A stretch of DNA of 64,000 nt, taken from the NCBI GenBank assembly GCA_964522525.1, contig CAZFWG010000007.1:1-64000 (forward strand), read 5' to 3'. The stretch comes from CAYUYV01 sp964522525. Lineage in GTDB: Bacteria > Pseudomonadota > Alphaproteobacteria > JAJFIK01. Positions 27,414 through 37,100 of the stretch are shown one piece after another (the stretch's first letter is position 1; the number at the start of each line of letters is the position of its first letter). A program made the translations under genes and the position numbers. The notes below the pieces were generated by a model. The model saw only the letters and a program-made list of their open reading frames with translations. It did no database searches and was not told where the DNA came from.

Positions 27414-29765
27414 ATGTCCGTCAGGCAGCGCCTCTTCCTCATTTTGATTGTTCCGACCGTTCTTATCCTTCTGGCGGCCTCCTATAATGGCAACCGTTTG
27501 TTGAAGGAGAGCGAGGATCTGTCGCGCCTTCACGTCTTCGCCACCTGGAGCCGCGTGGCCGGGGATCTCGTCCATATGCTCCAGCCCGAACGGGGGGCCT
27601 CCGTTGGCCTGCTCTCATCAAAAGGCCGGGACAGCTTTCGGGCCGTCGTCGATAAAAGGCGTGGTCTGACGGATGAGGCCCTGGTCGCCTACCGGGAAAT
27701 GACCCGGGCACAGGACTGGGCGTCCATCGATGGGGTCATCGCGGGCGAGATTACCCACATCGCCGGTGAGCTGGACAAGCTGGCCGCGCATCGCGCCCGG
27801 GTCGATGCCGGCGAGATCGATGTCTCCGGCAATGTTGCCTACTACACGGACATCATTGTGCGGATGCTCAACGTGATCAGCCGGATGGCGGCGATCAGTG
27901 TCGATGCCGAGTCCGCGAGTTCCTTCAGTGCCTATCGGGCCCTGCTTCTGGCCAAGGAGAAGGCGGGTCTGGAACGGGCCATGGGGTCCAATCTGTTCAA
28001 TGCGGGCCGTTTCGTGCCGAAGCTGTTCAATAGGTTCAGCCTCCAGGTTCATCAGCAGAGGGCGTATCTCGCTGATTTTGTCGCCTATGCGGCCCAAGAT
28101 CAGAAGCGCCGTTTTGAAGAACTCGTCCAGGGGCCGGAGGTCGAGACCGTCGCCAAATGGCGGGCGGTCCTGCTCGCGGTGGGCGAGACCGGCGACACAA
28201 ACGGGATCAAGGCGACCGACTGGTTCGCCGTCACCACGGCGCGCATCGACAGGCTGAAGGAGGTCGAAAATGCTGTGGCGGCCAGCATTCTGGCCCGTGT
28301 GGAGCACCTTCAGGCGGTCTGCCTCCGCGGTATGCTGATCATGCTGGTCGCGACCGTCACTGTCCTGGCGGTCATGCTGGCCATCTGCATCGCGATCGGC
28401 TTGTCGATTACCCGGCCGTTGACAGCGCTTGCGGGGGTCGTGCATCGCCTCGCCGATGGCGAATTGGCCATCGAGGTTCCCGCCAATGAGCGGCGTGATG
28501 AAATCGGTCAGATCGGTCGCGCCGTGAATGTTCTGCGCCTCAACAGCCTCGAAGCGGAAGACCTCCGGATCATGCAGGCGGAGGAGAGTGAGGCGAGCGT
28601 GACACAGCGCTCCGCCACGCTTGAGGCTTTGGCTCGGGGCGTCGAAACGGAAACCCGGGCAGCCGTGGAGCGCGTCGAGGCCCAGAGCGGTATGTTGCAA
28701 GTGGCATCAAAGGGCATGGCTGACACGGCGCGCAGCGTGGGCGAGCATTCCATCAGCGTCGCCTCGGCGGCTCAGCAAGCAATGGCCAGTACGGAAAGTG
28801 TCGCGAATTCCACGGCCGCTCTCACCGAAACCATTGAAGGGATCCGCCAGGAATTCTCCGTCATGAACACCAAGACGCGGGAGACCGTGGCCCTCGGGAA
28901 GTCCACACGGGAAACCGTGGGGTCGCTGGAGACGGAGGTCTCCAAGATCGGTGACGTCGTCCGCCTGATCAGCGATATTGCCGAGCAGACCAATCTTCTG
29001 GCCCTCAATGCCACGATCGAGGCGGCCCGCGCTGGCGATGTGGGCCGGGGTTTTGCCGTTGTCGCCAATGAGGTCAAGGCGCTGGCCAGCCAGACGACGT
29101 CGGCGACGAGCGATATCCGTCACTTAATTGACAGTATACAGACGGTAACGCGCAGCGCGGTCACATCAGTCAACGCGGTCATCGAGGGGGTCGGCGGCAT
29201 CGATTCTTCCGCCAGTGCCGTGGCCCAGGCCACGATCCTCCAGGATCAGGTCATCCAGGAAATCGCCGCCGCCATCAGTCAGTCGTCCTCCGCCTCCCAG
29301 GACGTCACCCAGCAGATCACCGGCGTGGCCACTCAGGCGAGGGAATCGGGCGAGACGGCCGCCCAGGTCGAAAAAGTGAGCGAAGACATGGGTCGGGCCG
29401 TTTCGGAATTGCGCCGTAAGCTGATTGAGATTGTCCGCAACGCCGCGCCGGAAATGAATCGGCGGGTCTGCGAGCGTTACATGGTCGAGATTGACGCGGT
29501 GCTTACGATTGGCAATCGTCGGATCGAAGGGAAGGCTCTGGACATTTCCGAGGGCGGCACGGGCGTCGCCGTGGGTGAGCCGCTCCAAGTCGGCGAACAG
29601 GGTTCGATCCAATTTGACGGCTTTGACGCGCCCCTGCCCTTCATCGTGCAGCAGATGGACGAAGATCTCGCTCATCTCGATTTCGGTTCGGCGGGCGAGG
29701 TGCCGGCCGCGCTCCTCTCCTGGCTCGCCAATACCCATGGCGTCGAGTTGGACGAGGCCGCCTGA
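27414..29765 (+). CDS. Chemoreceptor with NIT sensor, HAMP, MCP signalling and C-terminal PilZ domains
   Basis: A 783-residue transmembrane receptor. Helix one is at about 6-24; the periplasmic part (about 35-300) contains a nitrate/nitrite-sensing (NIT) domain recognisable by LQPERGASVGLLSS and the later ERAMGSNLFNAGRF. Helix two is at about 306-331, HAMP at 330-375, and the MCP coiled coil has the conserved tip EQTNLLALNATIEAARAG at about 523-540. The final 100 residues are a PilZ domain with RVCER and DISEGG, the two motifs that bind cyclic di-GMP. The protein could thus join nitrate (or related) sensing, chemotaxis kinase control and second-messenger level. ATG 27414 has GAGGG eight bases upstream; TTG 27408 is an alternative. 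No che genes are in the window. The C-terminal end is not a CheR-docking pentapeptide. Confidence 0.93.
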   Translation: MSVRQRLFLILIVPTVLILLAASYNGNRLLKESEDLSRLHVFATWSRVAGDLVHMLQPERGASVGLLSSKGRDSFRAVVDKRRGLTDEALVAYREMTRAQDWASIDGVIAGEITHIAGELDKLAAHRARVDAGEIDVSGNVAYYTDIIVRMLNVISRMAAISVDAESASSFSAYRALLLAKEKAGLERAMGSNLFNAGRFVPKLFNRFSLQVHQQRAYLADFVAYAAQDQKRRFEELVQGPEVETVAKWRAVLLAVGETGDTNGIKATDWFAVTTARIDRLKEVENAVAASILARVEHLQAVCLRGMLIMLVATVTVLAVMLAICIAIGLSITRPLTALAGVVHRLADGELAIEVPANERRDEIGQIGRAVNVLRLNSLEAEDLRIMQAEESEASVTQRSATLEALARGVETETRAAVERVEAQSGMLQVASKGMADTARSVGEHSISVASAAQQAMASTESVANSTAALTETIEGIRQEFSVMNTKTRETVALGKSTRETVGSLETEVSKIGDVVRLISDIAEQTNLLALNATIEAARAGDVGRGFAVVANEVKALASQTTSATSDIRHLIDSIQTVTRSAVTSVNAVIEGVGGIDSSASAVAQATILQDQVIQEIAAAISQSSSASQDVTQQITGVATQARESGETAAQVEKVSEDMGRAVSELRRKLIEIVRNAAPEMNRRVCERYMVEIDAVLTIGNRRIEGKALDISEGGTGVAVGEPLQVGEQGSIQFDGFDAPLPFIVQQMDEDLAHLDFGSAGEVPAALLSWLANTHGVELDEAA

Positions 29766-29771
29766 GGTCCC

Positions 29772-30566
29772 TTATTCGCCTTTGAATGCGGGTTTGCGTT
29801 TTTCCAGGAAGGCCGCGACCGCTTCGCGGTGATCCGCCTGAAGATTGGTGGCCATCTCATAGGAGACGGAAGCATCCATCAGCTTCTGGGCCAGTTCCCG
29901 CAAAGGGATGTTGGTCACGGTCTTGGTCCAGCGCACGGCCCAGGGCGGACTGGCCTTCAGCCGGTCGATCATCTTGGCCAAATGGCTGTCGAGGTCATCT
30001 CCGGGCACGGCATAATTGACAAGCCCCATATCGACCGCCTTGCGCGCCTCGATCATGGCGCCTGTCATCAGCATTTCCTTCGCCCGGGCATAGCCCACGA
30101 GCTGGGGCCAGATCACGGCGCCGCCGTCCCCGGCCACAAAACCCATTTTGACATGGGGGTCGCCGATCAGCGCGGTCTCGTCGGCAATGATGATGTCGCA
30201 CATGAGCGCGACGGTGGCGCCCAGACCGGCCGCCGCCCCGTTCAGGCGGCACAGGATCGGCTTTTCCAGATCAAGGAGGCTCGTGACGATGCGCTTGGCA
30301 TGGGGCGCGATCCCCCGGAAGCGCTGGGGCGCATCCATCATCTCCTGCATCCAATGGGCATCCCCTCCGGCGCAGAACACCTTGCCCGCGCCGGTGAGAA
30401 CGACGATGTCGCTGCCGTCATCGTCCTGGGCATCCAGGAAGACGCGGGCCAGATCGTCATGGAGATCCTGATTGACCGGGTTCATGGGCCCCGGTGAGTC
30501 GATCGTGATCGTAAGCACCCGGTCCGCCGTGTCGAAACGCAGGGTCTTGTAGCCGGTGAATGGCAT
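29772..30566 (-). CDS. Enoyl-CoA hydratase/isomerase (crotonase family)
   Basis: A 264-residue soluble enzyme acting on enoyl-CoA thioesters. The crotonase oxyanion-hole segments are present: VLTGAGKVFCAGGDAHWM at about 60-78 and LNGAAAGLGATVALMCDIIIADETALIGDPHVKMGFVAGDGG at about 110-155. The second acidic catalytic residue position is occupied by Asp in GFVAGDGG, and the first by Ala/Gly-rich sequence, so the precise reaction (hydratase, isomerase or hydrolase) cannot be set. Start 30566 has GGAAGGA upstream; the open frame extends further to 30815 without a ribosome site. It converges with the chemoreceptor, stops 7 bases from it, and is likely part of fatty-acid degradation. Confidence 0.9.
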   Translation of the reverse strand: MPFTGYKTLRFDTADRVLTITIDSPGPMNPVNQDLHDDLARVFLDAQDDDGSDIVVLTGAGKVFCAGGDAHWMQEMMDAPQRFRGIAPHAKRIVTSLLDLEKPILCRLNGAAAGLGATVALMCDIIIADETALIGDPHVKMGFVAGDGGAVIWPQLVGYARAKEMLMTGAMIEARKAVDMGLVNYAVPGDDLDSHLAKMIDRLKASPPWAVRWTKTVTNIPLRELAQKLMDASVSYEMATNLQADHREAVAAFLEKRKPAFKGE

Positions 30567-30797
30567 GGTGGTTTCCTTCCATGGCGCGCTTTGGCAATGC
30601 CGCGTCATTTGCGGACTGCGGTGTCGTGGTCTCCGGCCCATCGGACCTTGGGCTTGAGTGTAAGGGGCTTGCGCCGCGGACCGCAAAAGCTGTTCTCTTC
30701 CTTCGGTGATTTTTGGGCTCCGGTCTGTTGCGCTCGGGCACGGTGAGGGGAACGCGCGACGGGCGCCTAGGAGGCGCATGATCCGAAGGGGAAGCCG

Positions 30798-31418
30798 ATG
30801 AAGACCGTTTTGCATGTGGGATGCGGGCTGAAACGCCTTGAGGCCCTTGGCCCTGGCTATCAGGACGGTGACTGGCAGGAGCTGCGCTTTGACATCAGCG
30901 AGACCGTCGATCCGGACATTGTCGGTGACATTCTCGACATGAAGGATATCGACGAGGGTTCGGTCGATTCCCTATGGTCATCCCACAATATCGAACATGT
31001 CTTCGCCCATCAGGTGCACACGGTCCTGACCGAGTTCCGGCGCGTGCTCGCCCCCGACGGGTTTGCGGTCATCACCTGTCCCGACCTCCAAAGTCTGGGG
31101 GAGCGGATCGCGGAAGGCCGGCTCGACGATCCTGTCTACACCTCGCCGTCCGGGCCCATCACGCCTCTCGATATTCTGTATGGACACGGTGCGTCCATCG
31201 AGAAAGGGGGCACCTACATGGCCCACAAGACGGGCTTTTCCTTGCGGTCGCTCGCCAGGGCCATGGATCGCGCCGGCTTCACCAATCTTGTGGGGACCCG
31301 CCGCCGCAGTCGCACCGATTTGTGGATCGTCGGGTTCAAGGATGAAGGTCCGCGGGAGGATCGATGGGACATTTTCAAGGCCTTCACGGGTGTCGAGGTG
31401 CAGCACGCCGCAACGTGA
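30798..31418 (+). CDS. SAM-dependent methyltransferase, class I
   Basis: A 206-residue soluble protein. The SAM-binding motif I is VLHVGCGLKRLEAL at residues 4-17, an acidic loop ELRFDIS follows, and motif IV/post-I is visible as SSHNIEHVFAHQVHTVLTEFRRVLAPDGFAVITCPD, typical of methyltransferase type 11. The C-terminal part has a helical lid. The substrate is unknown; similar genes are often linked to glycan or surface-polysaccharide modification, but no such genes are adjacent. It is divergent from the enoyl-CoA hydratase and converges on the TetR gene 49 bases downstream. It has AAGGGGAAGC just before the ATG. Confidence 0.87.
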   Translation: MKTVLHVGCGLKRLEALGPGYQDGDWQELRFDISETVDPDIVGDILDMKDIDEGSVDSLWSSHNIEHVFAHQVHTVLTEFRRVLAPDGFAVITCPDLQSLGERIAEGRLDDPVYTSPSGPITPLDILYGHGASIEKGGTYMAHKTGFSLRSLARAMDRAGFTNLVGTRRRSRTDLWIVGFKDEGPREDRWDIFKAFTGVEVQHAAT

Positions 31419-31467
31419 GGTCGGTCCCTCTGGGGCGCTCTTCCGGGCGCAAGACACAAGAGCAAGT

Positions 31468-32001
31468 CTACCGGACCAGGAGGGCCGCAATCTCCTCCAG
31501 ATCCTCCTTGCTGAATTTTGCCGCCGCCCCCGGCGCAATGACCGGGTCGCCCAGGGAGGCGGCATAGAGGAAGCGCGCTCGCTGAAGGGCTGTGGGCCCA
31601 TCCAGCCCCGATGCCTCAAGCAATGCGCGGATATATCCCAAACGGAGCTTGTCCACTTTCTTGAGATGGGCCCGCACCTGCTCATCATGATCCGCCCACG
31701 CCCGCACGGCCTGGTCAAGCTGGGGATTGGCGAGAAAGGCCCGCTGGATGAGATCGGTCAGCCGCCTGTCTTTGCGGTCCTTGGCTTCCATTTCCTGAAT
31801 GATCGCGTCGGTCGTGAGGCTCTGCCAATGCGTGAGCAGCCGGGCGTGGAAGTCCGTGATGTCCTGGAAATGCCAATAAAAGCTGCCGCGGGAAACCCCC
31901 AGGGCCTGTGCCAGGCTTGCCGCCTTCAGGGCCGTGAAGCCCGAGGCGGCCAGGGTTTTCAGTCCGTGATTCAGCCAGTCGCGTTCGCTCAGTCGGGTCA
32001 T
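31468..32001 (-). CDS. TetR-family transcriptional repressor
   Basis: A protein of 177 residues with the N-terminal helix-turn-helix of TetR regulators (LKAASLAQALGVSRGSFYWHFQDITDFHARLLTHW) and a helical ligand-binding C-terminal domain. It almost certainly represses itself and the divergent gene at 32079, since two matching palindromes lie in the 77-base gap. Start choice: ATG 32001 has a GGAA eight bases upstream, whereas ATG 32013 lies inside the first palindrome and has no ribosome site. The ligand is unknown. The target is a small membrane protein that is cut off by the assembly gap, so the biological process cannot be read. Confidence 0.9.
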   Translation of the reverse strand: MTRLSERDWLNHGLKTLAASGFTALKAASLAQALGVSRGSFYWHFQDITDFHARLLTHWQSLTTDAIIQEMEAKDRKDRRLTDLIQRAFLANPQLDQAVRAWADHDEQVRAHLKKVDKLRLGYIRALLEASGLDGPTALQRARFLYAASLGDPVIAPGAAAKFSKEDLEEIAALLVR

Positions 32002-32009
32002 GGACATTT

Positions 32010-32069
32010 CCATACACTACTGTATTGACGTATGCAGCATAATTTCATATACCATACAGAAGTGTATGG
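32010..32069. promoter_or_regulatory. Two TetR operators bracketing a near-consensus promoter
   Basis: Operator 1 (32010-32027) has arms CCATACA and TGTATTG around four bases, one mismatch from a perfect palindrome. Operator 2 (32052-32069) is perfect: CCATACA and TGTATGG around four bases. Their centres are 42 bases apart, about four helical turns. Between them lies TTGACG (32025-32030), a 17-base spacer and TATACC (32048-32053), a good sigma-70 promoter for the rightward gene. Operator 1 overlaps the -35 and operator 2 the -10 and start site, and GGAGG (32068-32072) begins at the end of operator 2. Confidence 0.85.
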
Positions 32070-32078
32070 AGGCGCGCG

Positions 32079-32168
32079 ATGAAGGATGTCTTTCTTTACA
32101 GTGCCGGATCCTTGGGCGTGATGATCTCCCTGGCCCATGGTTACTTGGGTGAAGTCAAGGTCGTCCGG
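32079..32168 (+). CDS. N-terminal part of a small membrane protein, TetR-controlled (cut by gap)
   Basis: The first 30 codons are present before the run of N. They encode MKDVFLYSAGSLGVMISLAH and then GYLGEVKVVR, one hydrophobic segment followed by a conserved-looking GYLGE turn. It resembles the first helix of small four-helix membrane proteins with an H(S/G)xLGE motif, but this is a weak impression. GGAGG lies seven bases before the ATG. Operators on both sides of its promoter mark it as the main target of the divergent TetR regulator. The C-terminus is lost in the 100-N gap; one frame after the gap ends within three codons at 32276, but continuity cannot be assumed. Confidence 0.65.
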
Positions 32169-32268
32169 NNNNNNNNNNNNNNNNNNNNNNNNNNNNNNNN
32201 NNNNNNNNNNNNNNNNNNNNNNNNNNNNNNNNNNNNNNNNNNNNNNNNNNNNNNNNNNNNNNNNNNNN
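32169..32268. other. Assembly gap of exactly 100 N
   Basis: The run has a round length, as used for gaps of unknown size. It truncates the TetR-controlled gene and precedes the end of the oxidoreductase gene by 18 bases. Any number of genes could be missing here. Confidence 0.98.
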
Positions 32269-32286
32269 GGACATGGTGAGAACCGG

Positions 32287-33315
32287 TCAGGGGCGGATCA
32301 GGCGTCGGCCGAAATTCTCTCCCCGGAACAAGCCGATAAAGGCTTCCGGCAGGGCATCGAAGCCGTCAATGATCTCTTCGCGGAATTTGAGGCGCCCTTC
32401 CTGGATCCAGGGCACCATGCGCGCCGCCGCTTCGCCGAACCGGGCGGCGTAGTCGAAGACAACAAGCCCTTCCATGCGCAGGCGATGGGTAATGAAGGTC
32501 TGGGTGGCGTAGATGCCGGCACGCGAACCGGCGGTCGCGTTGTAGTCGGCGACCTGGCCTGAGACGACGATCCGGCCATAGGCCCGCATGGTGGGCAGGA
32601 CCGCGTCCAGCATGGCGTTGCCCACATTGTCAAAATAGATGTCGATGCCCTTGGGCACGAGGCTCTGAATGGCGCCGGTGAGGTCGGTTGTGGCCTTGTA
32701 GTCGATGGCCGCGTCAAAGCCCAGTTCCTCGGTCAGCCAACGGCATTTCGCCGGACCCCCTGCGATGCCGATAACGAGGCAGTCCTCGAGCTTGGCGATC
32801 TGGCCGGCGGTGGCGCCCACCGCGCCGGCGGCGGATGACACCAGCACGGCCTGGCCTTTCTTCAGTCCGCCCACATCATAAAGGCCGAAATAGGCGGTCA
32901 TGCCGGGGATGCCCAGAACGCCGATGGCGCTCGACAGAGGCAGGCCCGTCTCCGGAATTTTGCGAAAGGCCTTGGCCGGGGCGAGGGCATAGTCCTGCCA
33001 CCCGACGCCCGAGACCACATGATCACCGGGCGCAAACCGCTCGTCACCTGAGGCGATCACCTCACCCACATTGGCGCCTTCGATCACGCCGCCGATGGGC
33101 AAGGCCGCCGCGTAGCTCGCCTCCTCGTTGAGGCGGGAGCGCATGCCCGGATCGACCGAGATGAACAGACTGCGGGTCAGCACCTGTCCCGCCTCCGGTG
33201 CCTCGAGGCTGACCGCTTCCTGGACGAAATCATCCCGGGCCGGCAGTCCGTCGGGACGATGGGCCAGCACGTAACGGTGGGCTTCGATCGGGTAGGTCGG
33301 GGCGCTCGAGGTCAT
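32287..33315 (-). CDS. NADP-dependent oxidoreductase, medium-chain MDR superfamily (CurA/YncB-like)
   Basis: A 342-residue zinc-free reductase of the leukotriene B4 dehydrogenase/CurA type, which reduces the C=C bond of enones and enals. Key segments: ISVDPGMRSRLNEEASYAAALPIGGVIEG near the N-terminus, the nucleotide-binding SSAAGAVGATAGQIAKL (AxxGxxG) in the middle, and GIDIYFDNVGNAMLDAVL after it. The start at 33315 is the first Met of the family N-terminus; an upstream in-frame Met at 33384 is less likely. It follows the gap, and its role as a detoxifying reductase next to a TetR-controlled promoter is suggestive but unproven because the gap lies between them. Confidence 0.92.
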   Translation of the reverse strand: MTSSAPTYPIEAHRYVLAHRPDGLPARDDFVQEAVSLEAPEAGQVLTRSLFISVDPGMRSRLNEEASYAAALPIGGVIEGANVGEVIASGDERFAPGDHVVSGVGWQDYALAPAKAFRKIPETGLPLSSAIGVLGIPGMTAYFGLYDVGGLKKGQAVLVSSAAGAVGATAGQIAKLEDCLVIGIAGGPAKCRWLTEELGFDAAIDYKATTDLTGAIQSLVPKGIDIYFDNVGNAMLDAVLPTMRAYGRIVVSGQVADYNATAGSRAGIYATQTFITHRLRMEGLVVFDYAARFGEAAARMVPWIQEGRLKFREEIIDGFDALPEAFIGLFRGENFGRRLIRP

Positions 33316-33410
33316 GGGCGGCGGGGTCTCCAAGGAACAAGGACTATCCGTCAGGATATGCCATGGAAACCGCGCCCCGGCCACACCCCCAATGGGGCGG
33401 GCACCGGCAT

Positions 33411-33965
33411 TCAGATCCGCCGCGCGAGGCCCACCGCCCCCCGCGATCCCTTGTCGATGAGGAATGCCCAGGCCCGCCCGGACCAGGTGCGGGGCGGCTC
33501 ATAGCGGGAAGCCGCGTCCTTCATGTGATAGACCTCTTCTTCCCGGCATTGCACGAGCACGGCCCGGATTGCCTCCTCCCGGTTTTCGGCCTCGAGCCGG
33601 TCGATCTGGTCGCCATAATGTTCGTCTACGAAACATTCGACGGCCTCGATGGTGATGAACACGGCACGCGGCCCGAACAGGGCCGGCAGAGCGCCCGTGA
33701 GCCAGCCCGCCACGCGCCACAGGGGCAACAGTCGGCTGCGGGCGTCGCGGGGCACAAGAGCATCCATGAGCACCAGATGATGGGCCTCGGTCACGAGATG
33801 CCGCTCCGCGAAATCCCGGACGGATTTGTCCCGGCTGACGGCCAGGATGCCCTGGTAGATCGCCACGGCCCCGGTCTCGCCGGCATGGTCCGAGCGCAGT
33901 TCGGCCATCAGCCAGGGATCATGGCGGGGCGGGGGCGGCAAATCCGTCGGCGCGATAGGGCCCAT
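33411..33965 (-). CDS. coq7: Demethoxyubiquinone hydroxylase, Coq7 family
   Basis: Coq7 hydroxylates 5-demethoxyubiquinone, a late step of aerobic ubiquinone synthesis, at the inner membrane surface. The 184-residue protein has the duplicated diiron pattern: Glu30 in DHAGETGA, Glu60 with His63 in TEAHHLVL, a Glu in ITIEAVECFVDEHYG, and ExxH in REEEVYHMKDA. The spacing and length match the alphaproteobacterial Coq7 rather than ferritin-like relatives. The start at 33965 has AGGAG; a longer frame to 34130 has a low-complexity extension without support. The gene stands alone, transcribed leftward and divergent from the giant subtilase-fold protein 230 bases away. Confidence 0.95.
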   Translation of the reverse strand: MGPIAPTDLPPPPRHDPWLMAELRSDHAGETGAVAIYQGILAVSRDKSVRDFAERHLVTEAHHLVLMDALVPRDARSRLLPLWRVAGWLTGALPALFGPRAVFITIEAVECFVDEHYGDQIDRLEAENREEAIRAVLVQCREEEVYHMKDAASRYEPPRTWSGRAWAFLIDKGSRGAVGLARRI

Positions 33966-34195
33966 GGGCGGTGCTCCTGATGTTCCGGTGTTGTCGCAAG
34001 AATTTGGGCCGCTCGCGGCGCGCGCCAAGGCCCCAGGGCCGCCATCGCGCGCTCCTGTCACGCCCGTGCCGCGGGCATGTTGTCGCGTTACGGACCGATA
34101 ATGGCGAAGGCCTCGCCAGACGGTGTTCACTCGGTGAAGATATCGGCTCTGGTCCTTGAAGATCCGGTGAAGGGTCTTCGCATCCCGGAGACGGG

Positions 34196-37100
34196 ATGGG
34201 CCGCGGACATGTTTTGGGGGCGTTCATGGCAAAAACCGGCAGCCGGCTCCATGGCGGGCTGGGCGATCTTGTGGCCAGTCCCTCGGCGCCCGGCAAAAGC
34301 GGCTTCGCGAGCCACCTGACCCTGCCGACCGTGCCTCCGAGCTTGAGCGTTTCGCCCGATCTGTCGGCGCGCGCGCCCGGCTCGCCCCTGTTTGCGGAAA
34401 CAGCGGCGACCGTAGCCATCGATGCCATCGCGCAGCCCGGCCAGATGACCGCACTTTTCGCCGATCTCCTCGCCCTGGGCCTTGAGAACGGCGCGGCCGC
34501 CGGGCGGCTCGTTTCCGGATTGCTGCCGATCACGGCCCTGCCGGAACTCGAGGCCCTGACCACACTCCACTCGGCGCGGCCGGCCCTCACGGTCCGCTCG
34601 CAGGGCGACGTCGTTTCCCAAGGGGACCGTGCGGTCGATGCGGATCTGGCGCGGGCCGAGTTTGGTGTCGATGGGACCGGCGTCAGCGTCGGGGCCCTGT
34701 CCGACAGTTTCGATGCCCTGGGCGGCGCCGATGCGGATTTCGCATCCGGCGACTTGCCCGATGAAGGCGTTCAGGTGCTGCAGGATTTTTTTGGCGATAC
34801 CGCGACCGACGAAGGCCGCGCCATTCTCCAGATCATCCATGATGTGGCACCGGGGGCGGATCTTCTCTATGCCACCGCCTTTGGCGGTCAGGCCAATTTC
34901 GCCCGCAACATCGAGCGATTGGCGAGCGCGGGCGCCGATGTCATTATCGACGATGTGACCTATCTGGCGGAACCGTTCTTCCAGGACGGCATCCCCGCCC
35001 AGGCCGTCGACCGGGTGGTGGCCGACGGGGCGGTCTATTTCTCTTCCGCCGGCAATACGGCGCAGGCCTCCTATGAGGCGCCCTTCCGCTCGAGCGGCAT
35101 CTCGCTGCCCAGCGCGCTTGAGCCCGGCGCCATTGCCCATGACTGGGATCCCGGTCCGGGCATCGATCCCATTCTTGCCTTCAGCATCCGTCCCGATGAC
35201 AGTCTGTTCGTGTCCCTCCAATGGGATCAACCCTTCGCCAGCCTGTCCGACCAAAGCCCCGGCGCGGCCAGCGATATCGACATTTATGTTGTGGATCTCG
35301 CCACCGGCGCGCCGTTCCGCGACGAGAGCGGCGACATATTCGGCAGCGCGGATTTCAACATCGGCGGCGATCCGGTGGAGGTCTTCCGCCTCGAGAATGA
35401 TGGCAACGAAACCCTTGAACTCGGGCTCGTGATCGAGAATGCCGGTGGGCCCGATCCCGGCCTGTTGAAGGCCGTCTTTTTCGACAGCGTGGATTTCATC
35501 GCGGAGAAACGCCCGGAACTCACGTCCGAGTTCGTGAACCCCACGGTGATCGGCCATGCCGCCGCCGAAGGCGCCATCGCCGTCGGTGCGGCCTTCTATC
35601 AGAACACGCCCCGTTTCGGGACCTTTCCGCCTGTCCTCAACAGTTTTTCCGCTGTCGGCCCCAGCACGATCCTTTTTGACGTGGACGGCAACCGCCTGGC
35701 CCAACCAGACATTCGCCTCACGCCCCAGATCGTCGCGCCCGACGGGGTGGACACGACATTTTTCGGCTCCTCGGATCTCGACTCGACCGGATTTCCCAAT
35801 TTCTTTGGCACTTCGGCGGCAGCACCCCATGCGGCGGCGGTGACGGCCCTCCTTCTCGACGCCAATCCGGACCTGTCACCGGCGGCTGTCCGGACCATTC
35901 TTCAGGACACGGCCATCGATATCGGCGCGCCGGGCTTTGACAGATTTTCCGGTGCGGGGCTGATCCAGGCTGATCAGGCGGTGCGGGCAGCCCTCGCCCT
36001 TGGCCCGGAAAACAATCCGCCCGTGGCATCGGACGATGTCTTCAGTGTCCAGCAGGATGATGTACTGAGCGGTTCGCTCCTGGCCGACAATGGGGCGGGT
36101 GGCGATCTGGATCCGGACGGTGACCCCGTGGAGGTCGTCCGGATCGATGGCGCGGTTGCCAGTGCAGGCGATGTCTTCACGCTGCCCTCGGGCGCCCGTC
36201 TCACCCTCCTGAACGACGGTCAGTTCACCTACGACCCGGCGGGCAGCTTTGTCTTTCTGGGTGCCGGTATCACGACCGAGGATGGCTTCACCTATCAGCT
36301 CAGCGATGGTGAGGCGCTGGGCAATACGGCCCAGGCGACCATCACGGTCACGGGCATCAATGACGCTCCGCAGGCCGAGGACGATGAGCTTGTCCTGAAC
36401 GGCTTGACCGCAACCGCGATTGATCTGTTTGCCGACAACGGGAACGGGGCCGATCTTGATCCGGATGAGGATGCCCTCGCCCTGGTGGCTATCAATAATG
36501 TCGTGATCGGCGAGGGAGGCGGACCGGTCACACTGCCTTCCGGTGCCGTGGTGAGTGTGGGAACCGGCGGCTCGGTGACCTATGACCCGGGAAGCGCCGT
36601 CGGTGTCGGCGCGGCGAATGACACCGTGATCGACAGTTTCACCTACACGGCGGGAGACAGCGGTCAGTTGACCGATGCCGCGACCGTCACGGTACGCCTC
36701 TCCGCGCCCAATGATCCACCGGTCGCGCAGGACGATTTTTTCGAGGTTCTGGAGGACGGCACTCTTACCGGCAATGTGCTCGAGGACAATGGGACCGGCC
36801 CCGATTCCGATCCCGATGGCGATGCGTTGACCGTGGCCCTTTTGTCCGGGCCGGCCTTCGGCACGCTAGAGCTGACCGAGGGCGGACGTTTCGACTATGC
36901 ACCGACTGCTGATTTCTTCGGCGCGGATGAGTTCGTCTACACGCTGAGTGATGGCGTAACGGAGCCGGTGACCGGCGTGGTCACGCTCCAGGTTCTGCCC
37001 GTGAATGATGCGCCTCTTCCCGCCAGTGATTTGTTCATGACCGACGAGGAGACGCCTCTGTCAGGCAATCTCTTTGACGACAATGGTTTTGGTGTGGACA

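Noticed and set aside
34127..35830. A 567-codon minus-strand frame opposite the subtilase-fold gene
   Set aside because: No domain-like sequence; it is explained by the codon bias of the plus-strand gene.
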